From NCBI GenBank assembly GCA_009731375.1, contig BJOX01000031.1, positions 20,639 to 61,253 on the forward strand: a stretch of DNA of 40,615 bases. Reading direction: 5' to 3'. Of this stretch, positions 1 to 13,445 are shown in pieces. The notes under the pieces were generated by a model, which was given only the letters and a program-made list of their open reading frames with translations, ran no database searches and was not told where the DNA came from. This DNA is from Paulinella micropora (taxonomy: Eukaryota; Cercozoa; Imbricatea; Euglyphida). Position numbers and translations under genes: made by a program. Numbering within the stretch: the stretch's first letter is position 1; each line of letters starts with the position of its first letter.

Positions 1-80
<80 letters not shown>
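1..80. repeat. poly(T) tract
   Basis: The window opens with about 80 uninterrupted T residues. This could be the A-tail of a retroposon on the minus strand or a low-complexity contig end. Nothing else can be read from it. Confidence 0.9.
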
Positions 81-81
<1 letters not shown>

Positions 82-374
82 TTTACTTGTTTGTTTGTTT
101 GTTCTGCATGTATGTATGGTATGTATCTTTTGTATGTATCTTTGGTATGTACTTATGGTATGTATGTATGGTATGTATGTATAGTATGTATGTATGGTAT
201 GTATGTATGGTATGTATGTATGGTATGTATGTATGTATGGTATGTATGCAAGGTATATATGCATGATATGTATGTATGGTCTGTGTATGTATGGTATGTA
301 TGTATGGTGAATTTGTTTCTGTAGTCATATTTGACCTCTGTCTCTCTCTGTCTCTCTCTCTGTGTGTGTGTGTG

Positions 375-433
<59 letters not shown>

Positions 434-542
434 TCTACTTCTCTCTCTCTCTCTCACTCTCTCTCTCTCTCTTCTATTTTTCTCTCTCTCTCTCTCTCTT
501 CTACTTCTCTCTCTCTCTCACTCTCTCTCTCTCTCTCTTCTA

Positions 543-585
<43 letters not shown>

Positions 586-754
586 GTCTCTCTTTTTTTT
601 TTTGTTGTTGTTTTTTTGTTTGTTTGTTTGTTCTGCGTGTATGTTTTGTATGTACGTATGGTATGTACGTATGTTATTTACGTATGGTATGTATGTATGT
701 ACGGTATGTATGTATGGTATGTATGTATGTATGGTGTGTATGTATGGTATGTAT

Positions 755-801
<47 letters not shown>

Positions 802-983
802 TGTTTGTTCTGCATGCATGGTATGTATCTATTGTATGTATGTATGGTATGTATGTATGGTATGCATGTATGGTATGTATGTATGGTATGTATGCATGGT
901 ATGTATGCATGGTATGTATGCATGGTATGTGCATGTATGGTTTGTATGTATGTATGGTGAATTTATTTCTGTAGTCATACTTC

Positions 984-1044
<61 letters not shown>

Positions 1045-1055
1045 CNNNNNNNNNN

Positions 1056-1106
<51 letters not shown>
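81..1106. repeat. compound (TATG)n/(CT)n repeat built from three related units
   Basis: Three copies of a compound unit follow each other. Each begins with a GTTTGTTTGTTCTGC-type box (near 90, 615 and 800), runs through TATG/GTATG repeats and continues into (CT)n. Units one and three also share a non-repetitive box, GTGAATTT plus CTGTAGTCATA, near 307 and 957. The long frames here (KERERER or SLSLSL proteins) are repeat translations. A 10-N gap interrupts the last CT run at 1046-1055. Confidence 0.85.
1046..1055. other. 10-N assembly gap
   Basis: Ten N bases lie inside a (CT)n run. The same size recurs at 8976, 9075 and 23012, so it is a conventional placeholder and not a measured distance. 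Confidence 0.95.
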
Positions 1107-1110
<4 letters not shown>

Positions 1111-1137
1111 CTTCATTTTTTTCTCTTTTCTGCTGAC

Positions 1138-1236
1138 CTTGTTTCTGGCGGTGACGTCGCCGCCCGCAGCCACCAGCACCTCTGCGGTGGGGAAGTGACC
1201 GTGGCGCAAAGCCAAGTGCAAGGCCGTGTCGCCATG
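1138..1236 (-). CDS. ankyrin-repeat exon (exon 7 of those seen)
   Basis: This 99-bp phase 0 exon encodes one complete 33-residue ankyrin repeat with the core motif GDTALHLALRHGH and the end GGDVTARNK. On the minus strand the acceptor is TTTGTAG just before position 1236 and the donor is AAG|GTCAGC after position 1138. Ankyrin repeats are helix-turn-helix protein-binding modules. It is the most 3' exon visible of a gene read right to left, and the gene continues beyond the window start. The GC-rich codon use contrasts with the CT and TATC repeats around it. Splice sites are inferred from sequence only. Confidence 0.8.
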
Positions 1237-1440
1237 CTACAAACAGACAAGACAGCAGCCGTGAGCGCCAGCGGCCCGCACCACCAGAACACACCGCGAC
1301 GGAGAACAAACATCGAACCATAAATATATCTACCTATCAAAATACATACTTATTTACTTACTCATCTAGCAACCTATCTGCACATCTACACTCACCTATC
1401 TTATTTATGTAACGTATCCTTGCATATTGCATCCTAAATA
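1237..1440. other. intron sequence, no gene seen
   Basis: Unique intronic sequence upstream (in transcript sense) of the ankyrin exon. It passes into loose ATCTA/CTACC-type degenerate repeats from about 1325. No coding or RNA feature was recognised. Confidence 0.5.
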
Positions 1441-1558
1441 CCGATCTACCTACCTACTTACTTACATATCTATCTATCTCTCTGTCTGCCAACTGACAGG
1501 CAGACAGATAGATAGATAGACAGACAGATAGATAGATAGATAGATAGATGGATAGATG

Positions 1559-1595
<37 letters not shown>

Positions 1596-1660
1596 GTAGA
1601 TAGATAGGTAGGTAGGTAGGTAGGTAGATAGGTAGGTAGGTAGGTAGGTAGGTAGGTAGG

Positions 1661-1706
<46 letters not shown>

Positions 1707-1722
1707 CATAGATAGATAGATA
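1441..1722. repeat. (TAGA)n/(TAGG)n microsatellite
   Basis: The block starts as TATC on the plus strand, then switches at about 1495 to long TAGA and TAGG runs, so the two strands of the same motif meet head to head near CTGCCAACTGACAGGCAG. Everything is tetranucleotide-based. Confidence 0.9.
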
Positions 1723-1800
1723 GACGTGAATGATGAGGTCGCGATAGTAATCTTGCAAGCTGCCAGATCGGAGGCGTTGAGCTACCTACCTGCCTTACCT

Positions 1801-2636
<836 letters not shown>

Positions 2637-2637
<1 letters not shown>

Positions 2638-3073
2638 CCCGGGGGAATGTAAGGGGCCAGCTGCTCAGTGCTCCGGCCTAAAACCAAACCCCATATGACG
2701 ACGGTTTTGTGTCCGCTGTTGATCCCGCGCTGCGCAGGGCTAACAGGCGACCATCTCCCGACCGGGGCCGTGATGCAAAGGGGTGATGAAGTCGAGGTTG
2801 TAGAAGGTAACTCACAACGAGCGTGAACTCTCGAAAGCTCGGCTTAGGAGGTAAATCATTTCCTTATGGCACACGCCCCTGGGGGAGTGTTTTTTAGTGG
2901 TTGTTCTGTACAGTTCAAGGGCTCTGCTACCCTTTCGGCTTGAACTGGGCATGGCCACCAACCCGAGCGGATGGTTGGTGTGCAGCTTGTGAAGTGCTGA
3001 GAGTTCCTGCCCGTGGGTAGTATTGGAGGCTTATGGCTTAAAGCTATGCCACGCCCATAGATTTAAACAACAC
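2637..3073 (+). repeat. dispersed repeat family A, copy 1
   Basis: A non-microsatellite island of about 437 bp. It shares long stretches with the reverse complement of 16617-17066, for example the block around TCAAGCCGAAAGGTAG and the tract GGTTGTAGAAGGTAACTCAC. A diverged third copy lies at 3535-3990. The island is bounded on both sides by TATC repeats. It could be a SINE or other non-autonomous element, but I see no clear promoter boxes. Confidence 0.7.
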
Positions 3074-3092
3074 TATCTATCTATCTGTCTAC

Positions 3093-3137
<45 letters not shown>

Positions 3138-3154
3138 CATCTATCTATCTATCC

Positions 3155-3191
<37 letters not shown>

Positions 3192-3288
3192 CCTATCTAT
3201 CTATCTATCTATCTACCTACCCACCTACCTACCTACCTACCTACCTATCCATCTATCTATCTACCTACCTACCTACCTATCTACCTAT

Positions 3289-3379
<91 letters not shown>

Positions 3380-3425
3380 TCTATCTATCCATCTGTCTGT
3401 CTTTCTATCTAAATCTATCTATCTA

Positions 3426-3467
<42 letters not shown>

Positions 3468-3530
3468 CCTACCTACCTACCTACCTACCTACCTACATAC
3501 CTACCTATTTTTCTATTTGTCTATGCCTGT
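3074..3530. repeat. (TATC)n microsatellite with TACC and TGTC blocks
   Basis: Continuous tetranucleotide repeat between two family A islands. The frames in it encode only YLSIYLSI or YLPTYLPT polymers. Confidence 0.95.
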
Positions 3531-3534
3531 CTGT

Positions 3535-3990
3535 TGGCAAATAGTCAGGAGGTGAGGAACGACAAAGGTTCCAAGGTTCTCTACTGTCAGAGTAGGCCCC
3601 CCTTATATCCCCTTCAAGGACAGTATCATGCCTATCGTTGCTCTTCGACTCCGTACTGCAGAGTCCCAGCGCCGGAAGGCGAACAGACGACAGCTCATGC
3701 CCGGCGAGGGAACGTGCGCAAACGGCTGACGGGGCCGAGCTGAAAGCGAGGAGTGGGTGGTTCTTTGCACAACCAGCTCGCAGCTCCCGACACCTTAGCC
3801 CTTATGCCGCTTCAATCTCTTTGCACACGTTCCCGCACGGGTCCCCGAGCTTGTTCAGTCCCTTCTCGAGCTCGGCTACCTTGCGGCTTGAACCGGACAC
3901 AGGCGCCAACCCGAGCGAACGGTTGATGCGCAGATGGGCAAGTGCTGATGGTGCTGGCTCGGGGGCAGTAATGAAAGGCTTTTGGCTTGT
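3535..3990 (+). repeat. dispersed repeat family A, diverged copy 2
   Basis: The 3' half shares GGCTACC, GCGGCTTGAAC and ACCAACCCGAGCG-type blocks with the copy at 2637-3073, in the same orientation. The 5' half has diverged. It is followed directly by TATC repeats. No gene was recognised in it. Confidence 0.5.
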
Positions 3991-4842
<852 letters not shown>

Positions 4843-4843
<1 letters not shown>

Positions 4844-4950
4844 AGACTGCATAAACCCGGGGCTTAGTCCCCATCTCCAGCAGTTACATCCGGGTAACGG
4901 GGTGGAATGGATGCCTATAATGCAGCGAGCGCTGATAGACCAAACATATG
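4843..4950 (+). repeat. dispersed repeat family B, plus-strand copy
   Basis: This island of about 105 bp starts CAGACTGCATAAA and ends CTGATAGACCAAACATAT. Its reverse complement is seen at 11950-12035 (partial) and 12437-12563. All copies are embedded in TATC/GATA repeats. Confidence 0.75.
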
Positions 4951-4975
4951 TATCTGTCTATCTATCCATCCATCC

Positions 4976-5031
<56 letters not shown>

Positions 5032-5063
5032 GTCTATCTATCTATCCATCCATCTATCTATCC

Positions 5064-5128
<65 letters not shown>

Positions 5129-5139
5129 CCTATCTATCC

Positions 5140-5212
<73 letters not shown>

Positions 5213-5235
5213 CCTACCTACCTATCTATCTATCT
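4951..5235. repeat. (TATC)n microsatellite
   Basis: Tetranucleotide TATC repeat with CATC variants, directly abutting family B. It ends at a short unique stretch (5236-5308). Confidence 0.95.
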
Positions 5236-5308
5236 AATAGTATCTGGAGAACAAAGTGTACATGCATGTGTATGTATTAGAGATTGGAATGATGAAAGGA
5301 GACTCAGG

Positions 5309-5310
5309 CC

Positions 5311-5360
<50 letters not shown>

Positions 5361-5632
5361 GCAACAACAAGCAACAACAAGCAACTACAACACCAACAAC
5401 AACACCAACAACAGCAGCAACAGCAACAACAACAACAGCAACAACAGCAACAGCACAACAGCAACAACAACAACAGCAACAACAGCAACAACAACAACAA
5501 CAGCAACAACAACAACAACAACAACAATAGCAACAACGACAACAGCAGCAGCAGCAGCAACAACAACAACAACTACACCAACTACAACAACTACAATAAC
5601 TACAACAACAACCAAACAGCAACAACCAAGAA
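5309..5632. repeat. (CAA/CAG)n trinucleotide repeat
   Basis: About 320 bp of AAC/CAA with CAG interruptions. It can be read as poly-Gln, poly-Asn or poly-Thr in the three plus frames, and no frame shows splice signals or a non-repeat domain. A short (CA)n at 5640-5658 follows. Confidence 0.9.
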
Positions 5633-5729
5633 ACGAGATCACACACACACACACACAGTTATGAAGGAACGAGAAAACGAAAGGGAACGATCACACGGAC
5701 TTGTGTGGTGGTCTGTTCGCGGCGCGTAC

Positions 5730-5828
5730 CTGGTCTGTGGCGTTGACGTCCGCCTTGCGGGCCAGCAGCAGCCGGCCGACCTCCGTGTGGCCGTGCTGGG
5801 CCGCCAACATGAACGCCGTCGCGTTGGC
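5730..5828 (-). CDS. ankyrin-repeat exon (exon 6 of those seen)
   Basis: This 99-bp phase 0 exon encodes one 33-residue ankyrin repeat: FMLAAQHGHTEVGRLLL in the helices, then ARKADVNATDQ at the turn. The minus-strand acceptor is GTCCTAG before 5828, preceded by a pyrimidine-rich tract, and the donor is CAG|GTACGC after 5730. It is very GC-rich compared with the surrounding introns. It joins in frame to exons 5 (9174-9275) and 7 (1138-1236). The repeat is well conserved, with no missing structural position that I can see. Confidence 0.85.
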
Positions 5829-5949
5829 CTAGGACCGCACAAGGCAGACAGAATACAGAGCTGAGAGGAAGAGAAGAAGACACTCAGCAGACATGGTGCT
5901 TGTTGAAAGCAAATCGCTTGGTATTGACGGTAGGTCTGTTAATGAATGT

Positions 5950-5987
5950 GCGTGTATCTCTCTCTTTCTCTCTCTCCCCCCCCCCCC

Positions 5988-6025
<38 letters not shown>

Positions 6026-6045
6026 TACTCACGCACACTCTATAA

Positions 6046-6047
<2 letters not shown>
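5950..6047. repeat. (CT)n with C-run
   Basis: CT dinucleotide repeats around a run of ten or more C residues near 5978-5988, followed by a short unique link into TATC repeats. Confidence 0.85.
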
Positions 6048-7584
<1,537 letters not shown>

Positions 7585-7734
7585 GTCTATGTTTGTGAAA
7601 GAGGGCGAGCAGAAGTCTAAAGGGCAGTCATTTCATCGTCCATGCCTGCTTGACACCGCAAACGATTGGCAGCTCCAAACCCAGTACACCGGTTCTGAGC
7701 AAGCCTTTCCTGTCCACATCTGTGTCACTGACCT
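7585..7734. other. unique spacer, no gene seen
   Basis: A short non-repetitive stretch between the TATC block and the tandem repeat of about 504 bp. No ORF, exon signal or RNA feature was recognised. Confidence 0.4.
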
Positions 7735-8918
7735 GCATAGCCCGGGCTAGGTCCCTTCGGGGGTTTAGGCCTCATACAATGTCATCATTGTAGCTTGCGC
7801 AAGCTTACGGTGCTCAAAACACTTGGACTAACGGCTTGAACGGCTTCCTTTTCTTTCTCTTCTTCCTTGTCCTCCGCAAGACCCCACTCTCCATTTTGCC
7901 TTTTTCTTCAAACCCCTTGGAGAAGATTTTGCTCATGTCCACCCTTACGAAGATCCTTCGAGCCTCCTCGAAAAGAAGAGTCCAAAAGTGCACGTCCATC
8001 CGGACTATAAGTCACAACCCGGCATTGTCAACCCGGATTCCACCCACAGTGTTGACGCCGAGACATACTCTCATTTCGTCCAAGAAGTGCCCCGAAAGAA
8101 GCAATCAAAAGAAGAAAGCACCTGATTTTGCCATCAACAAAGCGTATGGAAAGACATTGAAGAAGAACTCCAATCCGCCCTCCCTCTCATCCTCCCCTTA
8201 TCTCTCATCCTGCATTCCATCATAGCCGTCCAGTGTTGCATAGCCCGGGCTAGGTCCCTTCGGGGGTTTAGGCCTTTACACAATGTCATCATTGTAGCTT
8301 GCGCAAGCTTACGGTGCTCAAAACACTTGGACTAACGGCTTGAACGGCTTCCTTTTCTTTCTCTTCTTCCTTGTCCTCCTCAAGACCCCACTCTCCATTT
8401 TGCCTTTTTCTTCAAACCCCTTGGAGAAGATTTTGCTCATGTCCACCCTTACGAAGATCCTTCGAGCCTCCTCGAAAAGAAGAGTCCAAAAGTGCACGTC
8501 CATCCGGACTATAAGTCACAACCCGGCATTGTCAACCCGGATTCCACCCACAGTGTTGACGCCGAGACATACTCTCATTTCGTCCAAGAAGTGCCCCGAA
8601 AGAACCAATCGAAAGAAGAAAGCACCTGATTTTGCCATCAACACCAAGCGTATGGAAAGACATTGAAGAAGAACTCCAATCCGCCCTCCCTCTCATCCTC
8701 CCCTTATCTCTCATCCTGCATTCCGTCATAGCCGTCCAGTGTTGCATAGCCCGGGCTAGGTCCCTTCGGGGGTTTAGGCCTTTACACAATGTCATCATTG
8801 TAGCTTGCGCAAGCTTACGGTGCTCAAACACTTGGACTAACGGCTTCCTTTTCTTTCTCTTCTTCCTTATCCTCCCCACTCTCCATTCCTAAATTGCCTT
8901 TTTCTTCAACGTCCTTCC
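7735..8918. repeat. ~504-bp tandem repeat, two full units and one truncated
   Basis: Units begin at the same GCATAGCCCGGGCTAGG box at about 7735, 8238 and 8744, so the period is about 503-506 bp. Units one and two are nearly identical; each contains the same 61-codon minus-strand frame (7814-7999 and 8318-8503). Unit three keeps about 140 bp and then diverges. The identical short frame is probably a passenger. The unit could be part of a longer transposon or a local segmental duplication. Confidence 0.85.
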
Positions 8919-8975
8919 TCCTCTTCTTTTTTCCAGAACACAGTCTCCGTGATTCCCATCCCGGACACATGCACA

Positions 8976-8985
8976 NNNNNNNNNN
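8976..8985. other. 10-N gap with overlapping flanks
   Basis: The sequence CCCGGACACATGCACA is present both before and after the gap. The neighbouring contigs therefore overlap and the gap has no real length. Confidence 0.9.
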
Positions 8986-9074
8986 CCCGGACACATGCAC
9001 AGTACACAAATTACTGTTTGATGTGAAACTGCGTTCCTTTGCAAGGACTACATTCCTTTGCGACATCTCATCTA

Positions 9075-9084
9075 NNNNNNNNNN
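9075..9084. other. 10-N gap with overlapping flanks
   Basis: GACATCTCATCTA occurs on both sides of the gap, with G versus T one base earlier. This is the same assembly signature as at 8976 and 23012. Confidence 0.9.
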
Positions 9085-9173
9085 TGTGACATCTCATCTA
9101 TCTATCTCTCTATCTATCTCCATAACGCGTTCTCCGAACTTGCGTTCACATCATTATCAGACACATTGCTTGC

Positions 9174-9275
9174 CTTGTTGGGCTTGTCGACGCTTGCCTT
9201 GCTGTCGAGTATGTTTTGTGCTGCAGTTTGGAGCCCGTGCAAGCTCGCGTACTGCAGCGCGGTCCAAGGGAGGGC
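9174..9275 (-). CDS. ankyrin-like exon with a GC donor (exon 5 of those seen)
   Basis: This 102-bp phase 0 exon encodes 34 residues with an ankyrin-like pattern (PWTALQYASLHGL, then SKASVDKPNK). The acceptor is TCTCTGTCTCAG, a strong pyrimidine tract. The donor reads AAG|GCAAGC, the recognised minor GC-AG type, instead of GT. It joins in frame to exon 4 (9749-9826) upstream and exon 6 (5730-5828) downstream. If the GC donor is not used, the frame runs on into SNVSDNDVNAS before stopping. Confidence 0.7.
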
Positions 9276-9386
9276 CTGAGACAGAGAGGTGGCTAGTGGC
9301 ACGGCAAGTCAGGACAAAAGTCATCATGTAGCAGACACTACAGGACAAAAGCGGAACCACCACAGCAGACCCACACGCAACAACCA

Positions 9387-9722
9387 CCCCCCCCCCCCCC
9401 CCCCNNNNNNNNNNNNNNNNNNNNNNNNNNNNNNNNNNNNNNNNNNNNNNNNNNNNNNNNNNNNNNNNNNNNNNNNNNNNNNNNNNNNNNNNNNNNNNNN
9501 NNNNNNNNNNNNNNNNNNNNNNNNNNNNNNNNNNNNNNNNNNNNNNNNNNNNNNNNNNNNNNNNNNNNNNNNNNNNNNNNNNNNNNNNNNNNNNNNNNNN
9601 NNNNNNNNNNNNNNNNNNNNNNNNNNNNNNNNNNNNNNNNNNNNNNNNNNNNNNNNNNNNNNNNNNNNNNNNNNNNNNNNNNNNNNNNNNNNNNNNNNNN
9701 NNNNNNNNNNNNNNNNNNNNNN
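9387..9722. other. C-homopolymer and 318-N assembly gap
   Basis: A run of about 18 C residues (9387-9404) leads into N bases at 9405-9722. The homopolymer probably caused the assembly break. One or more sequences of the exon 4 to exon 5 intron are missing. Confidence 0.95.
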
Positions 9723-9748
9723 AGCGCCCTGGCAGAGGGCACTTCTAC

Positions 9749-9826
9749 CTCAGCCATGCTATCCAGGTTGCTCTTGTCGGCGGGCGTGAGTTGGCCTCGC
9801 TCTGCCCGCGACACAAGATCGCGGAC
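9749..9826 (-). CDS. linker exon of the ankyrin gene (exon 4 of those seen)
   Basis: This 78-bp phase 0 exon encodes 26 residues, VRDLVSRAERGQLTPADKS followed by NLDSMAE. It does not match the ankyrin consensus itself and probably forms a helical linker between repeats. The acceptor is TTGCTGGCAG after a C/T-rich stretch; the donor is GAG|GTAGAA. Its charged, GC-rich coding character and its phase compatibility with exons 3 and 5 support it. No independent family match was possible. Confidence 0.6.
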
Positions 9827-9867
9827 CTGCCAGCAACAGCAGCAAGAACGTTGGTCCCTTGCTCCTT

Positions 9868-10035
9868 ACGTACATACATACAAACATACATACAAACATA
9901 CATACATACATACATACATACATACATACATACATACATACATACATACATACATACCATACATACATACATACATACATACGTACATGCGTACATACAT
10001 ACATACATACATACATACATACATACATACATACT
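9868..10035. repeat. (CATA)n microsatellite
   Basis: ACATACAT repeats on the plus strand, with small variants (CGTACATGCG near 9982). The frames are HTYIHTYI or VCMYVCMY polymers. Confidence 0.95.
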
Positions 10036-10470
10036 TTCATTACATACACACATATATACATACCCATGTGAATACAATATGTAAATGCTTTTGTTTTATG
10101 TATGTATATCCTATTCGCTGTGTAATAAGAAGAAGCTAGCCACTAAGCTTGGCTGTGCTGCCACAACGCGCCGCCGCTTGCTTGTCTAATCTCTGCCCCT
10201 GCTTGTGAGTCTTGCTTGCCGAGCCAGCGGCCAGTCGCGTTAACTTTGCAAGTCATATGTAGTGTGTGGTCATCTGCGCACGCGCACAGGCCAGCAGGCA
10301 GCTCAGCATCCATCGCTCTGGCGCGCCCAGCAGCAGCAGCAGCAACAGCAGCAGACAGCAGACAGCGCGCGGCACTGTGCTGCTGCCACCAGTCGGACCA
10401 CGGCACAGGTCACCTGCAGCGAAACTTCCAGACATGCCCCTTCCCCCCTGCTCCACTTCTCTGGCTACCA
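10036..10470. other. intronic unique sequence, no gene supported
   Basis: Unique, moderately GC-rich DNA with a short (CAG)n near 10328-10365. Frames of up to 100 codons exist on both strands, but none has splice signals or a recognisable domain, and their composition follows the CAG tract. Confidence 0.4.
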
Positions 10471-10471
10471 C

Positions 10472-10514
<43 letters not shown>

Positions 10515-10718
10515 ATGACAGCGTGTATTATATTATTCTTTATACACATATGTATCTGCATATATATGCAAGATACATACATACAATGTACATTCATTCA
10601 TTCATTCATTCATTCATACATACATACATACATACATACATACATACATTCATACATACGTACGTAAGTACGTACATACGTACATGCATATATATGTGGT
10701 GTATGTGTATGTTCATGC

Positions 10719-10756
<38 letters not shown>

Positions 10757-10760
10757 TCAT
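10471..10760. repeat. (GT)n, (ATTC/CATA)n and (CT)n cluster
   Basis: A GT dinucleotide run at about 10472-10510, TTCA/TACA tetranucleotides at about 10590-10650, a CGTACGTA-rich link, and a CT run at about 10722-10753. Confidence 0.9.
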
Positions 10761-10856
10761 CTGTTACAGAAATGTTTCCTGTCGCTGTGTGCTATCTGTG
10801 CTGTGGCAGGGCATGTGTTGGCAGAGACGGCAGAGCGCAGCGCAGGCAGCAGTGAC

Positions 10857-10922
10857 CTTCGCTGCCTCCTCAAGCAGCTTGCGGGTTTCTCCTCTTGTAT
10901 AGTACAAGGCAGGCTTTCCGAT
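10857..10922 (-). CDS. short exon of the ankyrin gene (exon 3 of those seen)
   Basis: This 66-bp phase 0 exon encodes 22 residues, including [19 protein letters not shown]. It resembles a shortened ankyrin repeat (G.pAL.Y....T..LL..A). The acceptor is GTGTGTTCAG before 10922; the donor is AAG|GTCACT after 10857. Exon 4 continues the frame, and together the two look like a degenerate repeat plus a linker. The short length makes the call less secure than the 99-bp exons. Confidence 0.6.
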
Positions 10923-10980
10923 CTGAACACACACAGCACACATGATGCGCGCGCAAAGAAGGCAAGAACACAGCAGCAAC

Positions 10981-11058
<78 letters not shown>

Positions 11059-11107
11059 GGATGGATGGATGGATGGATGGATGGATGGATGGATGGATGG
11101 ATGGATG

Positions 11108-11164
<57 letters not shown>

Positions 11165-11204
11165 GTAGGATGTAGGTAGGTAGGTAGGTAGGTAGGTAGG
11201 TAGG

Positions 11205-11260
<56 letters not shown>

Positions 11261-11284
11261 CGATACATAGATACACAGATAAAC

Positions 11285-11351
<67 letters not shown>

Positions 11352-11364
11352 GGATGGATGGATG

Positions 11365-11409
<45 letters not shown>

Positions 11410-11461
11410 GTAGGTAGATAGGTAGGATGTAGGTAGGTAGGTAGGTAGGTAGGTAGGTAGG

Positions 11462-11501
<40 letters not shown>

Positions 11502-11502
11502 C

Positions 11503-11541
<39 letters not shown>

Positions 11542-11584
11542 CAGATAGATAGATAGATAGATACTAAATAGGTAGATAGATAGG

Positions 11585-11631
<47 letters not shown>

Positions 11632-11673
11632 GTAGGTAGGTAGGTAGGTAGGCAGGTAGGATAGATAGGTAGG

Positions 11674-11723
<50 letters not shown>

Positions 11724-11751
11724 TATAGATAGATAGATAGATGGATAGATG

Positions 11752-11821
<70 letters not shown>

Positions 11822-11822
11822 C

Positions 11823-11859
<37 letters not shown>

Positions 11860-11905
11860 CTAAATAGGTAGATAGATAGGTAGATAGATAGATAGATAGA
11901 TAGAC

Positions 11906-11949
<44 letters not shown>
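10981..11949. repeat. ~1-kb (TAGA)n/(TAGG)n/(GATG)n microsatellite
   Basis: Long GATA-type repeats on the plus strand, with GGAT and TAGG blocks. The TAGG-block plus GATGTAGG interruption occurs twice (about 11160-11207 and 11408-11463), as does the ATACTAAATAGG interruption (11561 and 11858), showing internal duplication of larger units of roughly 250-300 bp. Minus-strand frames (YLSI polymers up to 426 codons) are artefacts. Confidence 0.95.
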
Positions 11950-11950
<1 letters not shown>

Positions 11951-12035
11951 TGTTTGGTCTATCAGCTCTGCATATCCAAAATTCAGGCATCCATTCCAAC
12001 CCGCCGCGCCAGTTGGCGACTCGTAGCGGATTGAG
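11950..12035 (-). repeat. dispersed repeat family B, partial minus-strand copy
   Basis: It starts ATGTTTGGTCTATCAGCTCT and matches the reverse complement of the 3' half of 4843-4950, then diverges into a GA-rich tract. TAGA repeats adjoin it on the left. Confidence 0.7.
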
Positions 12036-12226
12036 AATGGGCAAGAGAAGACAGAAGAGAAGAGAAAAGAGAAGACAAGAGAAGACAAGAGAGAAGACAA
12101 GAGAGGAGAGGAGAAGAGAAGAGAAGAGAAAATAGAAGAAAAGAAAGCAAAAAGTTAGATAGATAGATAGATAGATCGATAGATAGATAGATAGATAGAT
12201 AGATAGACAGGCAGGTAGGCAGATAT

Positions 12227-12266
<40 letters not shown>

Positions 12267-12295
12267 GTAGGTGGGTAGGTGGGTAGGTAGGTAGG

Positions 12296-12345
<50 letters not shown>

Positions 12346-12436
12346 GATAGATAGATAGATAACAGATAGATAGATAACAGATAGATAGATCGATGGATGG
12401 ATGGAAGGATGGAAGGATGGATGGATGGAGATGGAT
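12036..12436. repeat. (AGAGA)n tract and (TAGA)n microsatellite
   Basis: A purine-rich GAGAA/GACAA run at about 12045-12150 is followed by GATA repeats with TAGG, TGGA and ACAGATAGATAGATA interruptions. Confidence 0.9.
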
Positions 12437-12562
12437 AGATATGTTTGGTCTATCAGCTCTGCATATCTGAAGACATAAGCATCCATTCCACCCCGTCGCC
12501 AATCGGCGCCTGGGCAGCGGGCTGGAGGTGGACACATAGTCCTGGATTTATGCAGTCTGAAG

Positions 12563-12563
<1 letters not shown>
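12437..12563 (-). repeat. dispersed repeat family B, full minus-strand copy
   Basis: Runs from ATATGTTTGGTCTATC to TGCAGTCTGAAG. It is the reverse complement of 4843-4950 over its whole length, with substitutions. GATA repeats lie on both sides. Confidence 0.75.
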
Positions 12564-12619
<56 letters not shown>

Positions 12620-12853
12620 ACAAAAGGAGGGACGGATGGATAGAATAGAATAGAATAGAATAGAAAAGAAAAGAATAGAGTAGAGTAGAATAGAGTAGGG
12701 TAGAGTAGAGTAGAGTAGAGTTAGAATAGAATAGAATAGAATAGAATAGAATAGAGTAGAGTAGAGTAGAGTAGAGTAGAATAGAATAGAATAGAATAGA
12801 ACAGAATAGAATAGAATAGAACAGAATAGAACAGATAGATGGATAGATGGATG

Positions 12854-12886
<33 letters not shown>

Positions 12887-13058
12887 CTAAACAAAAGGAG
12901 GGATGGATGGATAGAATAGAATAGAATAGAATAGAATAGAATGGAATGGAATGGAATAGAATAGAATAGAATAGAATAGAATAGGAAGAGGAAGAGAAGA
13001 TAAGAGAGGAGAAGAAAAGAGAATAGATGGGAACAGAAAATAGAAGAAGAGAAAAAGA

Positions 13059-13092
<34 letters not shown>

Positions 13093-13140
13093 GGATAGAT
13101 AGATAGATAGAGATAGATAGATAGATAGATAGATAGAGAT

Positions 13141-13176
<36 letters not shown>

Positions 13177-13279
13177 GTAGGTAGGTAGGTAGGTAGGTAG
13201 GTAGGTAGGTAGGTTAGATTAGATTAGATTAGATTAGATTAGATTAGATTAGATTAGATTAGATTAGATTAGATTAGAT

Positions 13280-13320
<41 letters not shown>
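12564..13320. repeat. (TAGAA)n, (GATTA)n and (TAGA)n repeats
   Basis: Pentanucleotide TAGAA/TAGAG/GGAAT blocks at about 12640-12835 and 12914-12985 are each preceded by the same AACAAAAGGAGGGA link (about 12619 and 12890), so a unit of about 270 bp is duplicated. GATA repeats follow, then TAGG and about fourteen GATTA units at 13213-13281. Confidence 0.9.
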
Positions 13321-13445
13321 GAGATGTCGCAAAGGAATGTAGTCCTTGCAAAGGAACGCAGTTTCACATCAAACAATAATTTGTGTACTGTGCATGTGTC
13401 CGGGATGGGAATCACGGGTAGACTGTGTTCTGGAAAAAGAAGAGG

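Larger units (their letters stand above)
8919..9110 (+). repeat. dispersed repeat family C, plus-strand copy
   Basis: This stretch, from CTCCTCTTCT to ACATCTCATCTATC, is the reverse complement of 13321-13447 apart from small differences. It is interrupted by two 10-N gaps whose flanks repeat each other. TATC repeats follow it, as GATA repeats adjoin the minus-strand copy. Confidence 0.8.

Noticed and set aside
5256-5864. Poly-Gln/poly-Asn/poly-Thr ORFs
   Set aside because: All plus frames of the CAA tract are open and no flanking protein domain is present; only the minus-strand ankyrin exon at 5730-5828 is supported.
7814-8503. Two identical 61-codon ORFs on the minus strand
   Set aside because: They are identical only because the 504-bp unit is duplicated; no domain or start context supports coding.
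10143-10406. GC-rich 87-codon minus-strand ORF
   Set aside because: Composition follows a CAG tract and no ankyrin pattern or clean splice sites were found.
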